From: an uncultured Macromonas sp.
GTDB lineage: Bacteria > Pseudomonadota > Gammaproteobacteria > Burkholderiales > Burkholderiaceae
Direction: 5' to 3'
DNA length: 16,258 nucleotides
NCBI GenBank assembly: GCA_946481585.1
Contig: CAMLOF010000039.1
Span: 1-16,258, forward strand
The notes under the pieces were generated by a model. It searched no databases and was not told the DNA's origin. It saw only the letters and a program-made list of their open reading frames with translations. Below, one piece after another: positions 1 to 7,478 of this stretch (its first letter is position 1; each line of letters starts with the position of its first letter). The position numbers were made by a program, and so were the translations under genes.

Positions 1-479
1 TTCTCGGCCCCCTGTTCGACGAACCGTGCAGCCTCGGCGCGCCAATGTTGCGTCTCGTCCTCCGTCAAGCCCGGTGTGCCAGCAGCGTATGCATCGCTCA
101 GGTGAACGCCGAGCTTTCGCCCGTCGAGCTGCACGCTCCAGTTTTCGCCGCCATCCTGGGTATGTAGCACCACAGCGTCGTGGCCCACCGCCCAGCCGTG
201 GCGTTGGTCCGGGAAATGCACAGAAACAAGGTCGGAGCTGACGGGCACCTTGGCCTGCTGCCAGTTTTGGCCTTGGTCGTCGCTCCACAGGATATGCCCA
301 CGCTGGCCAACAGCAACCACGTGGGACCCTGCTTTGGCCAGGCCGTTGAACAGGCCGCGTGCAGCCAGGGGACTGGACTGCGCGGGCACATCCAACACGT
401 CGCGCCACCCAGACTCGCTGGCGGCTGCGGCCACAGCCGCACCCAGCCCAAGCGTCAGAAAATGTCGGCGATCAAGCAT
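1..479 (-). CDS. YCF48/BNR-like repeat protein, exported, partial at left edge
   Basis: Reading the minus strand from the ATG at 479 gives about 159 codons with no stop before the window edge, so the C-terminal part is missing. The protein starts MLDRRHFLTLGLGAA, a twin-arginine-like signal followed by an alanine-rich stretch, so export through Tat is likely. Two BNR/YCF48-type repeats are visible: one around residues 52-74 (VVAVGQRGHILWSDDQGQNW) and one around 95-115 (GWAVGHDAVVLHTQDGGENW), each ending in the GG/GQ-N-W signature of beta-propeller blades. A CAGGAGC ribosome binding site precedes the ATG. It begins 29 bases after the DUF1329 stop, so it is the third gene of the DUF1302 operon. 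In related bacteria such a protein often sits beside DUF1329/DUF1302 and an RND/MMPL transporter, which would be expected just left of this window (inference). The precise role is unknown; the photosystem name of the family should not be taken literally. Confidence 0.85.
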   Translation of the reverse strand, partial: MLDRRHFLTLGLGAAVAAAASESGWRDVLDVPAQSSPLAARGLFNGLAKAGSHVVAVGQRGHILWSDDQGQNWQQAKVPVSSDLVSVHFPDQRHGWAVGHDAVVLHTQDGGENWSVQLDGRKLGVHLSDAYAAGTPGLTEDETQHWRAEAARFVEQGAE

Positions 480-508
480 GGCGCGGCGCTCCTGGCAAAG
501 TCAAACTG

Positions 509-1864
509 TCAGCGGACACCGGCACCAGCCAAAGCATCGGCCGTCCAATCGCGGTCGGTGCGCGGCTTGGTATGCCGCAGGCCACCGGTTTCGGCAATGA
601 AGCCGGTTACCGAGTAGGTGCGGGATGCCAGGTCGTAGTGGCCGAACATGTCGGTGTAAGGCGCTGGCAGGTCATAGCTGGGGGCCATGTAGGCAAAGCC
701 TGCGCGGTACAGCTGGCCACGGGCGTCGTAGTTGTCGGCTGCCAAAGCTGCCCAGGAGTCCTCGTCCAGGTACAGGCGGCGCTTGCTGTAGACGTGCCGT
801 TTGCCTTCGCGCAACGTGGCGTCAACCACCCACACGCGGTGCAGCTCCCAACGCACCAGATCTGGATTGAGGTGGTTGGGCTTGAGCAGTTCGTCCTGCT
901 TTGCGCCATAGACTGCCGCGTACGCGTTGTAGGGCACGATCATCTCGCGCTTGCCCACCAGCTTGAACTCAAAGCGGTCCATGGAGCCGTTGAACATGAA
1001 GATGTCGTCAAAGGTATTGCCGCCAGCAGTACCAGGGTTGGGCGTGTCGTGTGCCAGGTCCGGCGCCACCTTGACGCGGCGTTGACCGGGCAGGTAGCTC
1101 CACGCACGGCGGTCTTTGTTGCCCACGTCCAGCGGGTCCACGATCATCATGGCCTCACCCGCACGGCGAGCCGGGCCTGTGTAGGTGAGCTTGATGCGCC
1201 AGTAGGTGTCGCTCTCGGGCTTGGCTGTGTCCCAGAAGGGGTATTCCTGAACGCTCACACCCTCGGTAGCGAGGCTGATACGGCCACTGGCATCGACATT
1301 GAGGTTGCGGTACTTGGATTCGTAGGCCTGGCCGTTGAAACGTACCAGGTGATTCCACACGGCCTCGAAGCCGTCTTTGGGAATGGGGAACGGGAAACCC
1401 GCGTGTGCCCCCTCGATGGAACGGCCGCCATTGGCCGTCTTGGCCGTGGTTGCATGCTTGACCGTGTTGTCCAGCACGAACTTGGGAAAGGCTACCGAGC
1501 GATGCGTGGGGTACACGTCAACCCGGAAGGAGGGATAACGCTCCAGCAGGGCCTTGGTGCCTTCGGTCAACTTGTCTGCATACTGGGCGGCATTCTTGCC
1601 GTCGATCACCAGGCGTGGTTTGTCGCCAGCATAGGGGTCTGGACGCATGCCATCTCCGGCCTTGAAGGCTGCCGGGGCCTTGGTGTTGCCGCCGGTGTAG
1701 GCAGGAATGGTCCCTTCCTTGTTACCAGCTTTTTCAGCGCCAATAGGGGTGAGTGTGGTGCCCAGTGCCTTGGCCTCTTCAGCCGAAACAGCGGCTTGCG
1801 CGGCAAGGGTGCTGCCACCCAGAACAAGCAGTGCCAGCGCGGTACGTGTGAGTTGCGGTTTCAT
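509..1864 (-). CDS. DUF1329 family envelope protein
   Basis: A 451-residue protein with a clear Sec signal peptide (MKPQLTRTALALLVLGGSTL, likely cleaved near AQA at about residue 24). The rest matches the DUF1329 family by its overall pattern: the GNTKAPAAFKAGDGMRPDPY region near the N-terminus, the RAWSYLPGQRRVKVAPDLAHD stretch in the middle, and the KRRLYLDEDSWAALAADNYD stretch near the C-terminus. Members are related in fold to outer-membrane lipoprotein-handling proteins such as LolA/LolB, and are thought to act in the periplasm or at the outer membrane. A strong GAGGAGA ribosome binding site lies just before the ATG, and the gene starts 19 bases after the DUF1302 stop, so the two are co-transcribed. 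The DUF1302/DUF1329 pairing is recurrent in proteobacteria, often near genes for degradation of hydrophobic compounds. The substrate is not known from sequence. Confidence 0.93.
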   Translation of the reverse strand: MKPQLTRTALALLVLGGSTLAAQAAVSAEEAKALGTTLTPIGAEKAGNKEGTIPAYTGGNTKAPAAFKAGDGMRPDPYAGDKPRLVIDGKNAAQYADKLTEGTKALLERYPSFRVDVYPTHRSVAFPKFVLDNTVKHATTAKTANGGRSIEGAHAGFPFPIPKDGFEAVWNHLVRFNGQAYESKYRNLNVDASGRISLATEGVSVQEYPFWDTAKPESDTYWRIKLTYTGPARRAGEAMMIVDPLDVGNKDRRAWSYLPGQRRVKVAPDLAHDTPNPGTAGGNTFDDIFMFNGSMDRFEFKLVGKREMIVPYNAYAAVYGAKQDELLKPNHLNPDLVRWELHRVWVVDATLREGKRHVYSKRRLYLDEDSWAALAADNYDARGQLYRAGFAYMAPSYDLPAPYTDMFGHYDLASRTYSVTGFIAETGGLRHTKPRTDRDWTADALAGAGVR

Positions 1865-1883
1865 GTGTATCTCCTCTGCGCGG

Positions 1884-3581
1884 TCAGAAGGTGGTCTTGT
1901 AGGTCAGGCTGATGAAGCCACGGTCTTTCAGGTAGGTCGTCAGGCCGTTGGTGCTGGTCACCGCCGTGCCGTTGTCCTTGTAGCGGCCAACGTAGTCGAT
2001 GTACTTCAGGTCGATCCGGTGCTTCTGGTGAACGTCGAACGACACACCAATGCTGTAGTTGCCCAGGCCCTGGTTGCCGCCAAAGGTGGTGGCGGCGTTG
2101 CCACTCAGGCCCACCGCGTATGTGACGGGCATGGACATGTCCACACCCGGGAACACCTGGTACCAGGTAGGCGTGAAGCCCAATGCAACGCCAACGTAGT
2201 TCTTCGTGACGCAGCCGTCCCATTTGTCCTTGCCGTTGCAGGGTGCAAAGCCCAGGGCGTTGAAGTACTGTGCGCCGCTGCGCACCTTGTCCCAGCGTGA
2301 CCAGGCGAGTTCGGCGTTCCAGGTGGCAGCGTCGAACAATCCCGTCTTGGGAATCACGCCCAAGGCGTTGACCACTGCGTGCCACGTGTCACCACGGGCA
2401 CCCTTGGTTTCACCCGGTGCAGGCATGCCAGGTGCAACGCCCAGAACCTGGCTGCTCAGCGGTGTGTTCTGGCGATGCGAGACCTCTGCCCCTACGCTGA
2501 CACCGCCAATGTTCTTGGACAGGCTCACACCCAAAAGCTTGATGTTGTCAGCGTAGATGTTGTTGTACTGGCTGGTCCCTGCGCCTACCTGCGTCAGCAG
2601 CACTTGCGGCAGCTTGTCGGCAAAGTTTCGGTAATAGAAGCCCATGGTGCCGTCCAGCCACTCTGGGCTCCAGCGGGCAGACAAGCCCCACTCTCCACTT
2701 TGCTTGGGGGTAGATGCCGGGCCCCGGCTGGCGAAGCCGAGCCCGGCGCTGATGAACTGCCTGTCCGGACCGTTGAACACGAAGTCCACCGGGCCGAGGT
2801 AGGTACCGCCTTCCGGGTATCGCGCGGGCTCCCACTCCAGCATGTAGTTGCCCGCGATGGACAGGGTGTCGGTGAGCTGTGCCTGCATGGACAGCTGGTT
2901 CAAAGGCCGGAAGAGTTCCTTCACTTCGACGCCGGGAGTCGCGAAGCCCTTTTGCAGATCCAGCGGGTTCTGCGCGTAGGCGATGCCATGCAGATTGCCC
3001 CCCAGCAAGAGCGACTCACCCCAGTAAACGGTATGCCGCCCCAGCTTGGTACGTACTGGCACGTCTGCGATATCGAAGTTCGCAAACACAAACGCGTCCA
3101 TGATTTCGCCAGAGGGTCCGCCATACAAACGCTTCACCTGCGGGCTGTACTGGCGGCCAACGTAGCTCGGAATACCTGAAAGCGGCGCATTGGGATTGGA
3201 GCGACTGGCATCACCATAGGCACCGTCGTACCAGGCGGTAGCGCTGATGCGCAGACCAAGCCGGTTTTGATAGACCAGATCCAGCTCGCTCAAGATGTCC
3301 AGGCGGTTGGAAACGATGTCCCCCTTGTCGAAACTGTAGGTACCTTCGTCAGCCAACGCGCTGTTGCCAATCTTCGAGTCACGCTGCTCCACGCGGGTGG
3401 CCAGGTTGTAGCGGAACGTGTTGTCCCAGCGAACGCTCAGGTCGGGGTTGCCGGTATCGAACTCCAGTGCCTGGGCGGCACCTGCCGAAAGGCCTGCACA
3501 AACAGCGGCCAAGGCCACCTTGCGCCAGCGGCTTGGCGCATGCCACTGCGCGGCCTTGGGGGAAAGGATTGTGGTTTGCAT
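1884..3581 (-). CDS. DUF1302 family outer-membrane beta-barrel protein
   Basis: A 565-residue protein with an extended N-terminal signal (basic SRWRK then a hydrophobic AVCAGLSAGAAQA stretch, cleavage near residue 38). The mature part opens with LEFDTGNPDLSVRWDNTFRYNL, typical of DUF1302, and many alternating strand-like segments rich in aromatic residues and glycine follow. The chain ends in SLTYKTTF, with the terminal phenylalanine used by outer-membrane barrels for BAM recognition. It is therefore a probable outer-membrane channel or adhesion-like barrel for a hydrophobic ligand; that function is inference from family context. The ATG at 3581 is preceded by CAGGAGAC at good spacing. It is the first gene of its operon, since the upstream operon ends at a terminator at 3761-3788. 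The 180-base gap holds the C/G-run repeat and presumably the promoter. Confidence 0.92.
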   Translation of the reverse strand: MQTTILSPKAAQWHAPSRWRKVALAAVCAGLSAGAAQALEFDTGNPDLSVRWDNTFRYNLATRVEQRDSKIGNSALADEGTYSFDKGDIVSNRLDILSELDLVYQNRLGLRISATAWYDGAYGDASRSNPNAPLSGIPSYVGRQYSPQVKRLYGGPSGEIMDAFVFANFDIADVPVRTKLGRHTVYWGESLLLGGNLHGIAYAQNPLDLQKGFATPGVEVKELFRPLNQLSMQAQLTDTLSIAGNYMLEWEPARYPEGGTYLGPVDFVFNGPDRQFISAGLGFASRGPASTPKQSGEWGLSARWSPEWLDGTMGFYYRNFADKLPQVLLTQVGAGTSQYNNIYADNIKLLGVSLSKNIGGVSVGAEVSHRQNTPLSSQVLGVAPGMPAPGETKGARGDTWHAVVNALGVIPKTGLFDAATWNAELAWSRWDKVRSGAQYFNALGFAPCNGKDKWDGCVTKNYVGVALGFTPTWYQVFPGVDMSMPVTYAVGLSGNAATTFGGNQGLGNYSIGVSFDVHQKHRIDLKYIDYVGRYKDNGTAVTSTNGLTTYLKDRGFISLTYKTTF

Positions 3582-3661
3582 CTTGTCTCCTGATGATGAG
3601 AGGCTGGGCTCAGCCAGCGCGCACCACCCACCTGTGTGTGGCGTGCAGGAAAATTCTCGAT

Positions 3662-3724
3662 ACCCCCCCTGCTTCCAGCCCCCCTCTTGTGTGGGGGGTT
3701 GGCGGCCTTACCCCCCTCGATCAA
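3662..3724. repeat. C-run/G-run repeat, copy A
   Basis: On the plus strand the core runs C6 (3679-3684), eight bases, G6 (3693-3698), twelve bases ending in TA, then C6 (3711-3716). C6/G6 can form a hairpin with an eight-base loop. It is flanked on the left by a C7 run plus TGC (3663-3672) and on the right by ATCAA (3720-3724). Copy B at 13212-13275 has the same order and the same core spacing. It lies in the gap upstream of the DUF1302 gene, and could be a REP-like dispersed element or a regulatory or structural signal. Confidence 0.6.
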
Positions 3725-3760
3725 GGGAAAACCCCGCCCCTCCTCTTGGATGCTTCAGGC

Positions 3761-3788
3761 AAAAAAAAGAGCCGGGCAAGCCCGGCTC
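3761..3788 (-). terminator. Rho-independent terminator of the nine-gene operon
   Basis: Reading the minus strand, a perfect nine-base stem GAGCCGGGC / GCCCGGCTC with a two-base TT apex is followed directly by eight T residues. The stem begins 20 bases after the stop codon of the Bug gene (3809). This marks the 3' end of the operon that starts with the TauD-family gene and separates it from the DUF1302 operon. Confidence 0.93.
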
Positions 3789-3808
3789 AACCTTTACCCA
3801 GGAGAAAT

Positions 3809-4786
3809 TCACTCTGGCTTGAACCCAATGGCTTTGAGCACACGCCCGACCCGCTCGTGGTCCGCATGCAAGTCCTTGCTGAGTTCACCTGACGTCCGTG
3901 AGCGGCCGAGGTCGAACCCCAGCGTACGCAAGCGCTCCCCAAACGACGGAGAAGCCATGGCTGTGCGCACGGCAGCCAGCAAGGCTTGCTGCACGTCTGC
4001 TGGCATGGCGCCTGAACACCACAACCCCATCCAGCCTGTAGCAGTGAGCGAGCTGTAACCCAGCTCCGCAAACGTTGGCACATCTGGCAACAGGGGCGAG
4101 CGCTCGGGCGTGCTGATGGCATACGCCTTGACACGGCCACCCCGGATCATGGGCAGCGCTGTGGTCATTGCATCGAACATGAGTTGTGTGTGCCCGGCCA
4201 CAACGTCTGTCATCGCCGCAGTCGACCCTTTGTAGGGCACGTGCACCAGCTGGATGCCAGCGGCCTCATTCAACAGCAGGCCCAGCACGTGCGAGAGCGT
4301 TCCCGCAGAGTAAGACGCGTAATTGATCTGCCCAGGACGCTGCCTTGCGTAGGCCACCAGTTCCTTGAGGTTGCCCGCGGGCACCTCGGGGTTGCCGACC
4401 AATACCAAGCCGCCACGCGCAAGTTCAGCCATGGGCGTGATCTCGCGGAACATGTCTCGGTTGACCTTGACGATGTGCGGAATCTCGCTCACCAGCGAGT
4501 TGACGCCGACGAGCAGCGTGGAACCGTCTGCCGGTGCAGCCAACAGCTCGTTCACGGCAATCATGCCAGCACCGCCCGCGCGGGGGTCTACGATGACACG
4601 GCGCCCCAGCACCTTGCCAAGCTCTTCAGCGAGCAAGCGGGCAATGGCATCTGCCGTGGCACCAGCGGGGCCAGCGGCAACAAGGCGAAGCGGCTTTTGA
4701 GCCTGCGCCCATGCACCCGGCAAGGCCAGCATGCACGCGGCGCCCGCCAGAAGGCTCCGCCGATCAATCGTAGATCTTGGATTCAT
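3809..4786 (-). CDS. Bug-family (TctC-like) periplasmic solute-binding protein
   Basis: A 325-residue protein of the Bug/TctC family. The N-terminus (DRRSLLAGAACMLALPGAWA) is a Tat-like signal peptide with likely cleavage after AWA. Family hallmarks follow: PLRLVAAGPAGATADAIARLLAEELGKVLG, the VDPRAGGAGMIAVNELL loop that normally shapes the carboxylate pocket, LVHVPYKGSTAAMTDVVAGHTQLMFD, and PDVPTFAELGY. Such proteins bind carboxylates or other small acids in the periplasm for tripartite tricarboxylate transporters. No TctA/TctB membrane genes are present in this window, so it either works with a transporter encoded elsewhere or acts as a sensor, as is common for orphan Bug proteins in Burkholderiales. 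It is the last gene of the operon, 27 bases after the YeiH-type gene and just before the terminator. Its ribosome binding site is weak, suggesting partial coupling to upstream translation. Confidence 0.93.
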   Translation of the reverse strand: MNPRSTIDRRSLLAGAACMLALPGAWAQAQKPLRLVAAGPAGATADAIARLLAEELGKVLGRRVIVDPRAGGAGMIAVNELLAAPADGSTLLVGVNSLVSEIPHIVKVNRDMFREITPMAELARGGLVLVGNPEVPAGNLKELVAYARQRPGQINYASYSAGTLSHVLGLLLNEAAGIQLVHVPYKGSTAAMTDVVAGHTQLMFDAMTTALPMIRGGRVKAYAISTPERSPLLPDVPTFAELGYSSLTATGWMGLWCSGAMPADVQQALLAAVRTAMASPSFGERLRTLGFDLGRSRTSGELSKDLHADHERVGRVLKAIGFKPE

Positions 4787-4813
4787 GACATTCGTTGTTC
4801 AGACAGATACCCA

Positions 4814-5830
4814 TCACTTCAGACCATAGTGCCACAGGAGCAGCACAAGCACAGCGAGAAACAGGGTTTCCCCCAGCATCAGCAGCACCGGCTTGATGCC
4901 GACCTCGACTAGCTGGCGGATATGGGTTTTCATGCCGATGGCAGCGATGGCCGTGACCAGAAACCACCGAGAGGCCTCGTTGCCAACGGCTTGCACGGCG
5001 TGGGGAATCCAGCCAAAACTGTTTACCGCCAGCAAGGCAGCAAATGCCACGGCGAACCACGGCAGCAGGGGTGGCCGCACGCCCGTGTCTTGCTGCCCAT
5101 GCCTGCGTGCCACCATGGAGGCAAACACAATCACCGGCAGTAGCATGGCCACACGCATGAGCTTGACCAAGGTGGCCACGTCGCCGCTCTCCTGGGACAG
5201 GCTGTACCCTGCCCCCACCACCTGGGCAACATCGTGAATGGTGCCGCCAATGAACACGCCTGCACCTACCGGGTCCAGATCAAGCCAGCGCGCAAGCATG
5301 GGATAGAGCACCATGCAAACCGTGGACAAGGCGGACACCCCAATCACGGTGAACAGGGTGGCGCGTTCCTTGAGCGGATGCGCGGGCAAGGCTGCCGACA
5401 ACGCCATGGCCGCCGACGCTCCGCAGATGGCCGTGGCACCACCGGACAAGAGCCCAAAGAGGCTTTGGAAGCCCATCCAGCGTGCCACCACCATGGACAG
5501 GCTGATGGTCACTGCCACGCTGACGACAACCATCACCACAGGGCCCCAACCCAGCGCTGCAACCTGGTCGAAAGTGATGCGCAAACCCAGCAGCGCCACG
5601 CCCCAGCGCAACACCTGCCGGGCCGTGAATTCGATGCCCGCCACGCAAGGTGCATGGCTGGACAGGAAGTTCATGGCCATGCCCAGCAACAGAGCAAACA
5701 GCATGACTGGCGCACCGTAGTGCTCGCCCAGGAACGTGGCCGCTGCCGCCACCACTGCGCTGGCCAGCACTCCTGGGAACAACTTGCCCGTGCGTTCGCG
5801 CCAGGCCCACGCGTTGGCCAAGGCATTCAT
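4814..5830 (-). CDS. YeiH-family (COG2855/PF03601) putative sulfur-oxyanion exporter
   Basis: A 338-residue integral membrane protein with roughly ten hydrophobic helices. Conserved features of the YeiH/UPF0324 family are visible: GGATAICGASA at residues 130-140 and FIGGTIHDVAQVVGAG at about 193-208. The ATG overlaps the stop of the upstream acyl-CoA ligase (ATGA at 5827-5830), so the two are translationally coupled. The family is annotated as putative sulfate exporters, and relatives have been proposed to expel sulfite or sulfate in organosulfonate degradation; direct biochemical proof is thin. Its place in an operon with a TauD-family dioxygenase makes removal of a sulfur oxyanion a reasonable idea, but export of another anion is equally possible. 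Confidence 0.88.
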   Translation of the reverse strand: MNALANAWAWRERTGKLFPGVLASAVVAAAATFLGEHYGAPVMLFALLLGMAMNFLSSHAPCVAGIEFTARQVLRWGVALLGLRITFDQVAALGWGPVVMVVVSVAVTISLSMVVARWMGFQSLFGLLSGGATAICGASAAMALSAALPAHPLKERATLFTVIGVSALSTVCMVLYPMLARWLDLDPVGAGVFIGGTIHDVAQVVGAGYSLSQESGDVATLVKLMRVAMLLPVIVFASMVARRHGQQDTGVRPPLLPWFAVAFAALLAVNSFGWIPHAVQAVGNEASRWFLVTAIAAIGMKTHIRQLVEVGIKPVLLMLGETLFLAVLVLLLWHYGLK

Positions 5831-7455
5831 GCCGTGGGCAGGGCGTGCTCTGCGTACGCCTCACGCAAGCGGCCTTTGAGGATCTTGCCCGTCGCCCCCA
5901 GGGGCAGGCTGTCCACAAAGACAACATCGTCAGGCGTCCACCACTTGGCGATCTTTCCGTCAAAAAATCCGAGGAGTTCCTCACGGCTGAGCGCTGTATC
6001 CGGCTTTCTGACCACGACCAGCAAGGGGCGTTCGTCCCACTTGGGATGGCGCACCGCAATGCATGCGGCCATGGCAACGGACGGGTGGGCCATGGCGATG
6101 TTCTCCAGGTCGATGGAGCCAATCCACTCACCGCCGGACTTGATCACATCCTTGCTGCGGTCTGTGATCTGCATGTAGCCGTCAGCGTCAATGGTGGCCA
6201 CGTCGCCTGTGGGGAACCAGCCATCCACCAGCGGCTGTCCGCCCTCGCCCTTGAAATAGCTGCCCACCACCCAGGGCCCACGCACCAGCAGTTCGCCTGC
6301 GGACTTGCCGTCCCACGGCAGCTCGCGGCCATCCTCGCCCACAATCTTCATGTCTACGCCGAACACAACGCGGCCTTGCTTTGCCTGAACCTTCAGGCGC
6401 TCTTCAACGGGCAGCGCTGCATGCTTGGTCTTGAAGGCACACGCCGTACCCAGCGGGCTGATCTCGGTCATGCCCCATGCGTGCAAAACGTCCACCCCAT
6501 ACCGGTCCTGGAAAGCACGCATCATGGCGGGCGGGCAGGCCGAACCACCGATGATGGTGCGACGCATAGTGCTGAAAGTCAGACCATTGGACTCGACGTA
6601 TGCAAGCAACCCTTGCCACACCGTGGGCACACCTGCAGAGAGGGTGACACCCTCTTGCTCGAAGAGTTCGTGCAGGGACTTGCCATCCAGGAACGGACCT
6701 GGGAACACCAGCTTGGCGCCCACCATGCAGGCGATGTACGGCAGCCCCCAGGCGTTGACGTGGAACATCGGAACCACAGGCAGGATCACATCCTTGCCGG
6801 AGCAGTTAAGCCCATCAGGCAGAGCCGCCGCGTAGGAATGCAGGATGGTTGAGCGATGGCTGTACAGCACCCCTTTGGGGTTGCCTGTGGTGCCCGATGT
6901 GTAGCACAAGGAACTGGCGGTGTTCTCGTCGAGCACAGGCCAATCGAACTGGTCGTCCTGTGCGGCAAGCAAATCCTCGTAGCACAGCAGGTTGGGTATC
7001 TTCGTGGTCACCGGCATGTGGCCACGGTCGGTCATCAGCACAAAGTGCTTCACCGTCTTCACGCGGTGGGCAACAGCCTCCACCAGCGGCAGGAAGGTGA
7101 GGTCAAAACACAGCACCTGGTCTTCGGCATGGTCGGCAATCCAGACCAGTTGGTCAGGGTGCAAACGAGGGTTGAGCGTGTGCAGCACTGCGCCGGAGCC
7201 CGACACCGCGTAATACAACTCCATGTGGCGGTAGCCGTTCCAAGCGATGGTGCCCACGCGGTCAGACGTGGTCACGCCCAGGGCCTTGAGCGCATTGGCC
7301 ATCTGGCGCGAACGCCGGGCAAGCTCACGGTAGGTCTGGCGGTGAATGTCGCCTTCTACCCGGCGCGAAACCACTTCCTGTTCCGCGTGGTGCCGTTCGG
7401 CGTGGGTCAGCAGGTTGGAAATCAGCAGGCTCTGCTGTTGCATCAATCCGTACAT
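5827..7455 (-). CDS. Acyl-CoA ligase (medium/long-chain or 3-methylthiopropionyl type, DmdB/AlkK-like)
   Basis: A 542-residue ANL-superfamily AMP-forming ligase with all core motifs: P-loop YTSGTTGNPKG at 185-195, A5 HAWGMTE at 325-331, GWFPTGD at 412-418, the hinge and A8 region DRSKDVIKSGGEW at 432-444, and the catalytic lysine K524 in LPLGATGKILKGRL. The N-terminal pattern (GLMQQQSLLISNLLTHAERHH, then VSRRVEGDIHRQTYREL) matches the group commonly annotated as long-chain fatty-acid or 3-(methylthio)propionyl-CoA ligases. It would convert a carboxylic acid, ATP and CoA to an acyl-CoA in the cytoplasm. The substrate cannot be read from the sequence, and the DmdB name is widely propagated in databases. 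The start at 7455 has a strong AAGGAGAG site. It lies 23 bases after the MFS gene and overlaps the YeiH-type gene by four bases. Confidence 0.94.
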   Translation of the reverse strand: MYGLMQQQSLLISNLLTHAERHHAEQEVVSRRVEGDIHRQTYRELARRSRQMANALKALGVTTSDRVGTIAWNGYRHMELYYAVSGSGAVLHTLNPRLHPDQLVWIADHAEDQVLCFDLTFLPLVEAVAHRVKTVKHFVLMTDRGHMPVTTKIPNLLCYEDLLAAQDDQFDWPVLDENTASSLCYTSGTTGNPKGVLYSHRSTILHSYAAALPDGLNCSGKDVILPVVPMFHVNAWGLPYIACMVGAKLVFPGPFLDGKSLHELFEQEGVTLSAGVPTVWQGLLAYVESNGLTFSTMRRTIIGGSACPPAMMRAFQDRYGVDVLHAWGMTEISPLGTACAFKTKHAALPVEERLKVQAKQGRVVFGVDMKIVGEDGRELPWDGKSAGELLVRGPWVVGSYFKGEGGQPLVDGWFPTGDVATIDADGYMQITDRSKDVIKSGGEWIGSIDLENIAMAHPSVAMAACIAVRHPKWDERPLLVVVRKPDTALSREELLGFFDGKIAKWWTPDDVVFVDSLPLGATGKILKGRLREAYAEHALPTA

Positions 7456-7478
7456 GTTCTCTCCTTGAATAGGGGGTG

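Noticed and set aside
98..451. 117-codon minus-strand frame at the left edge
   Set aside because: It is a different frame of the YCF48-like gene that starts at 479. That frame has the Tat-like start and the BNR repeats; this one has no domain.
359..1912. Long plus-strand open frame (517 codons) opposite the DUF1329 gene
   Set aside because: It is antisense to a well-supported gene with signal peptide, family pattern and ribosome binding site. Its product has no recognisable domain, and long antisense frames are expected in GC-rich DNA.
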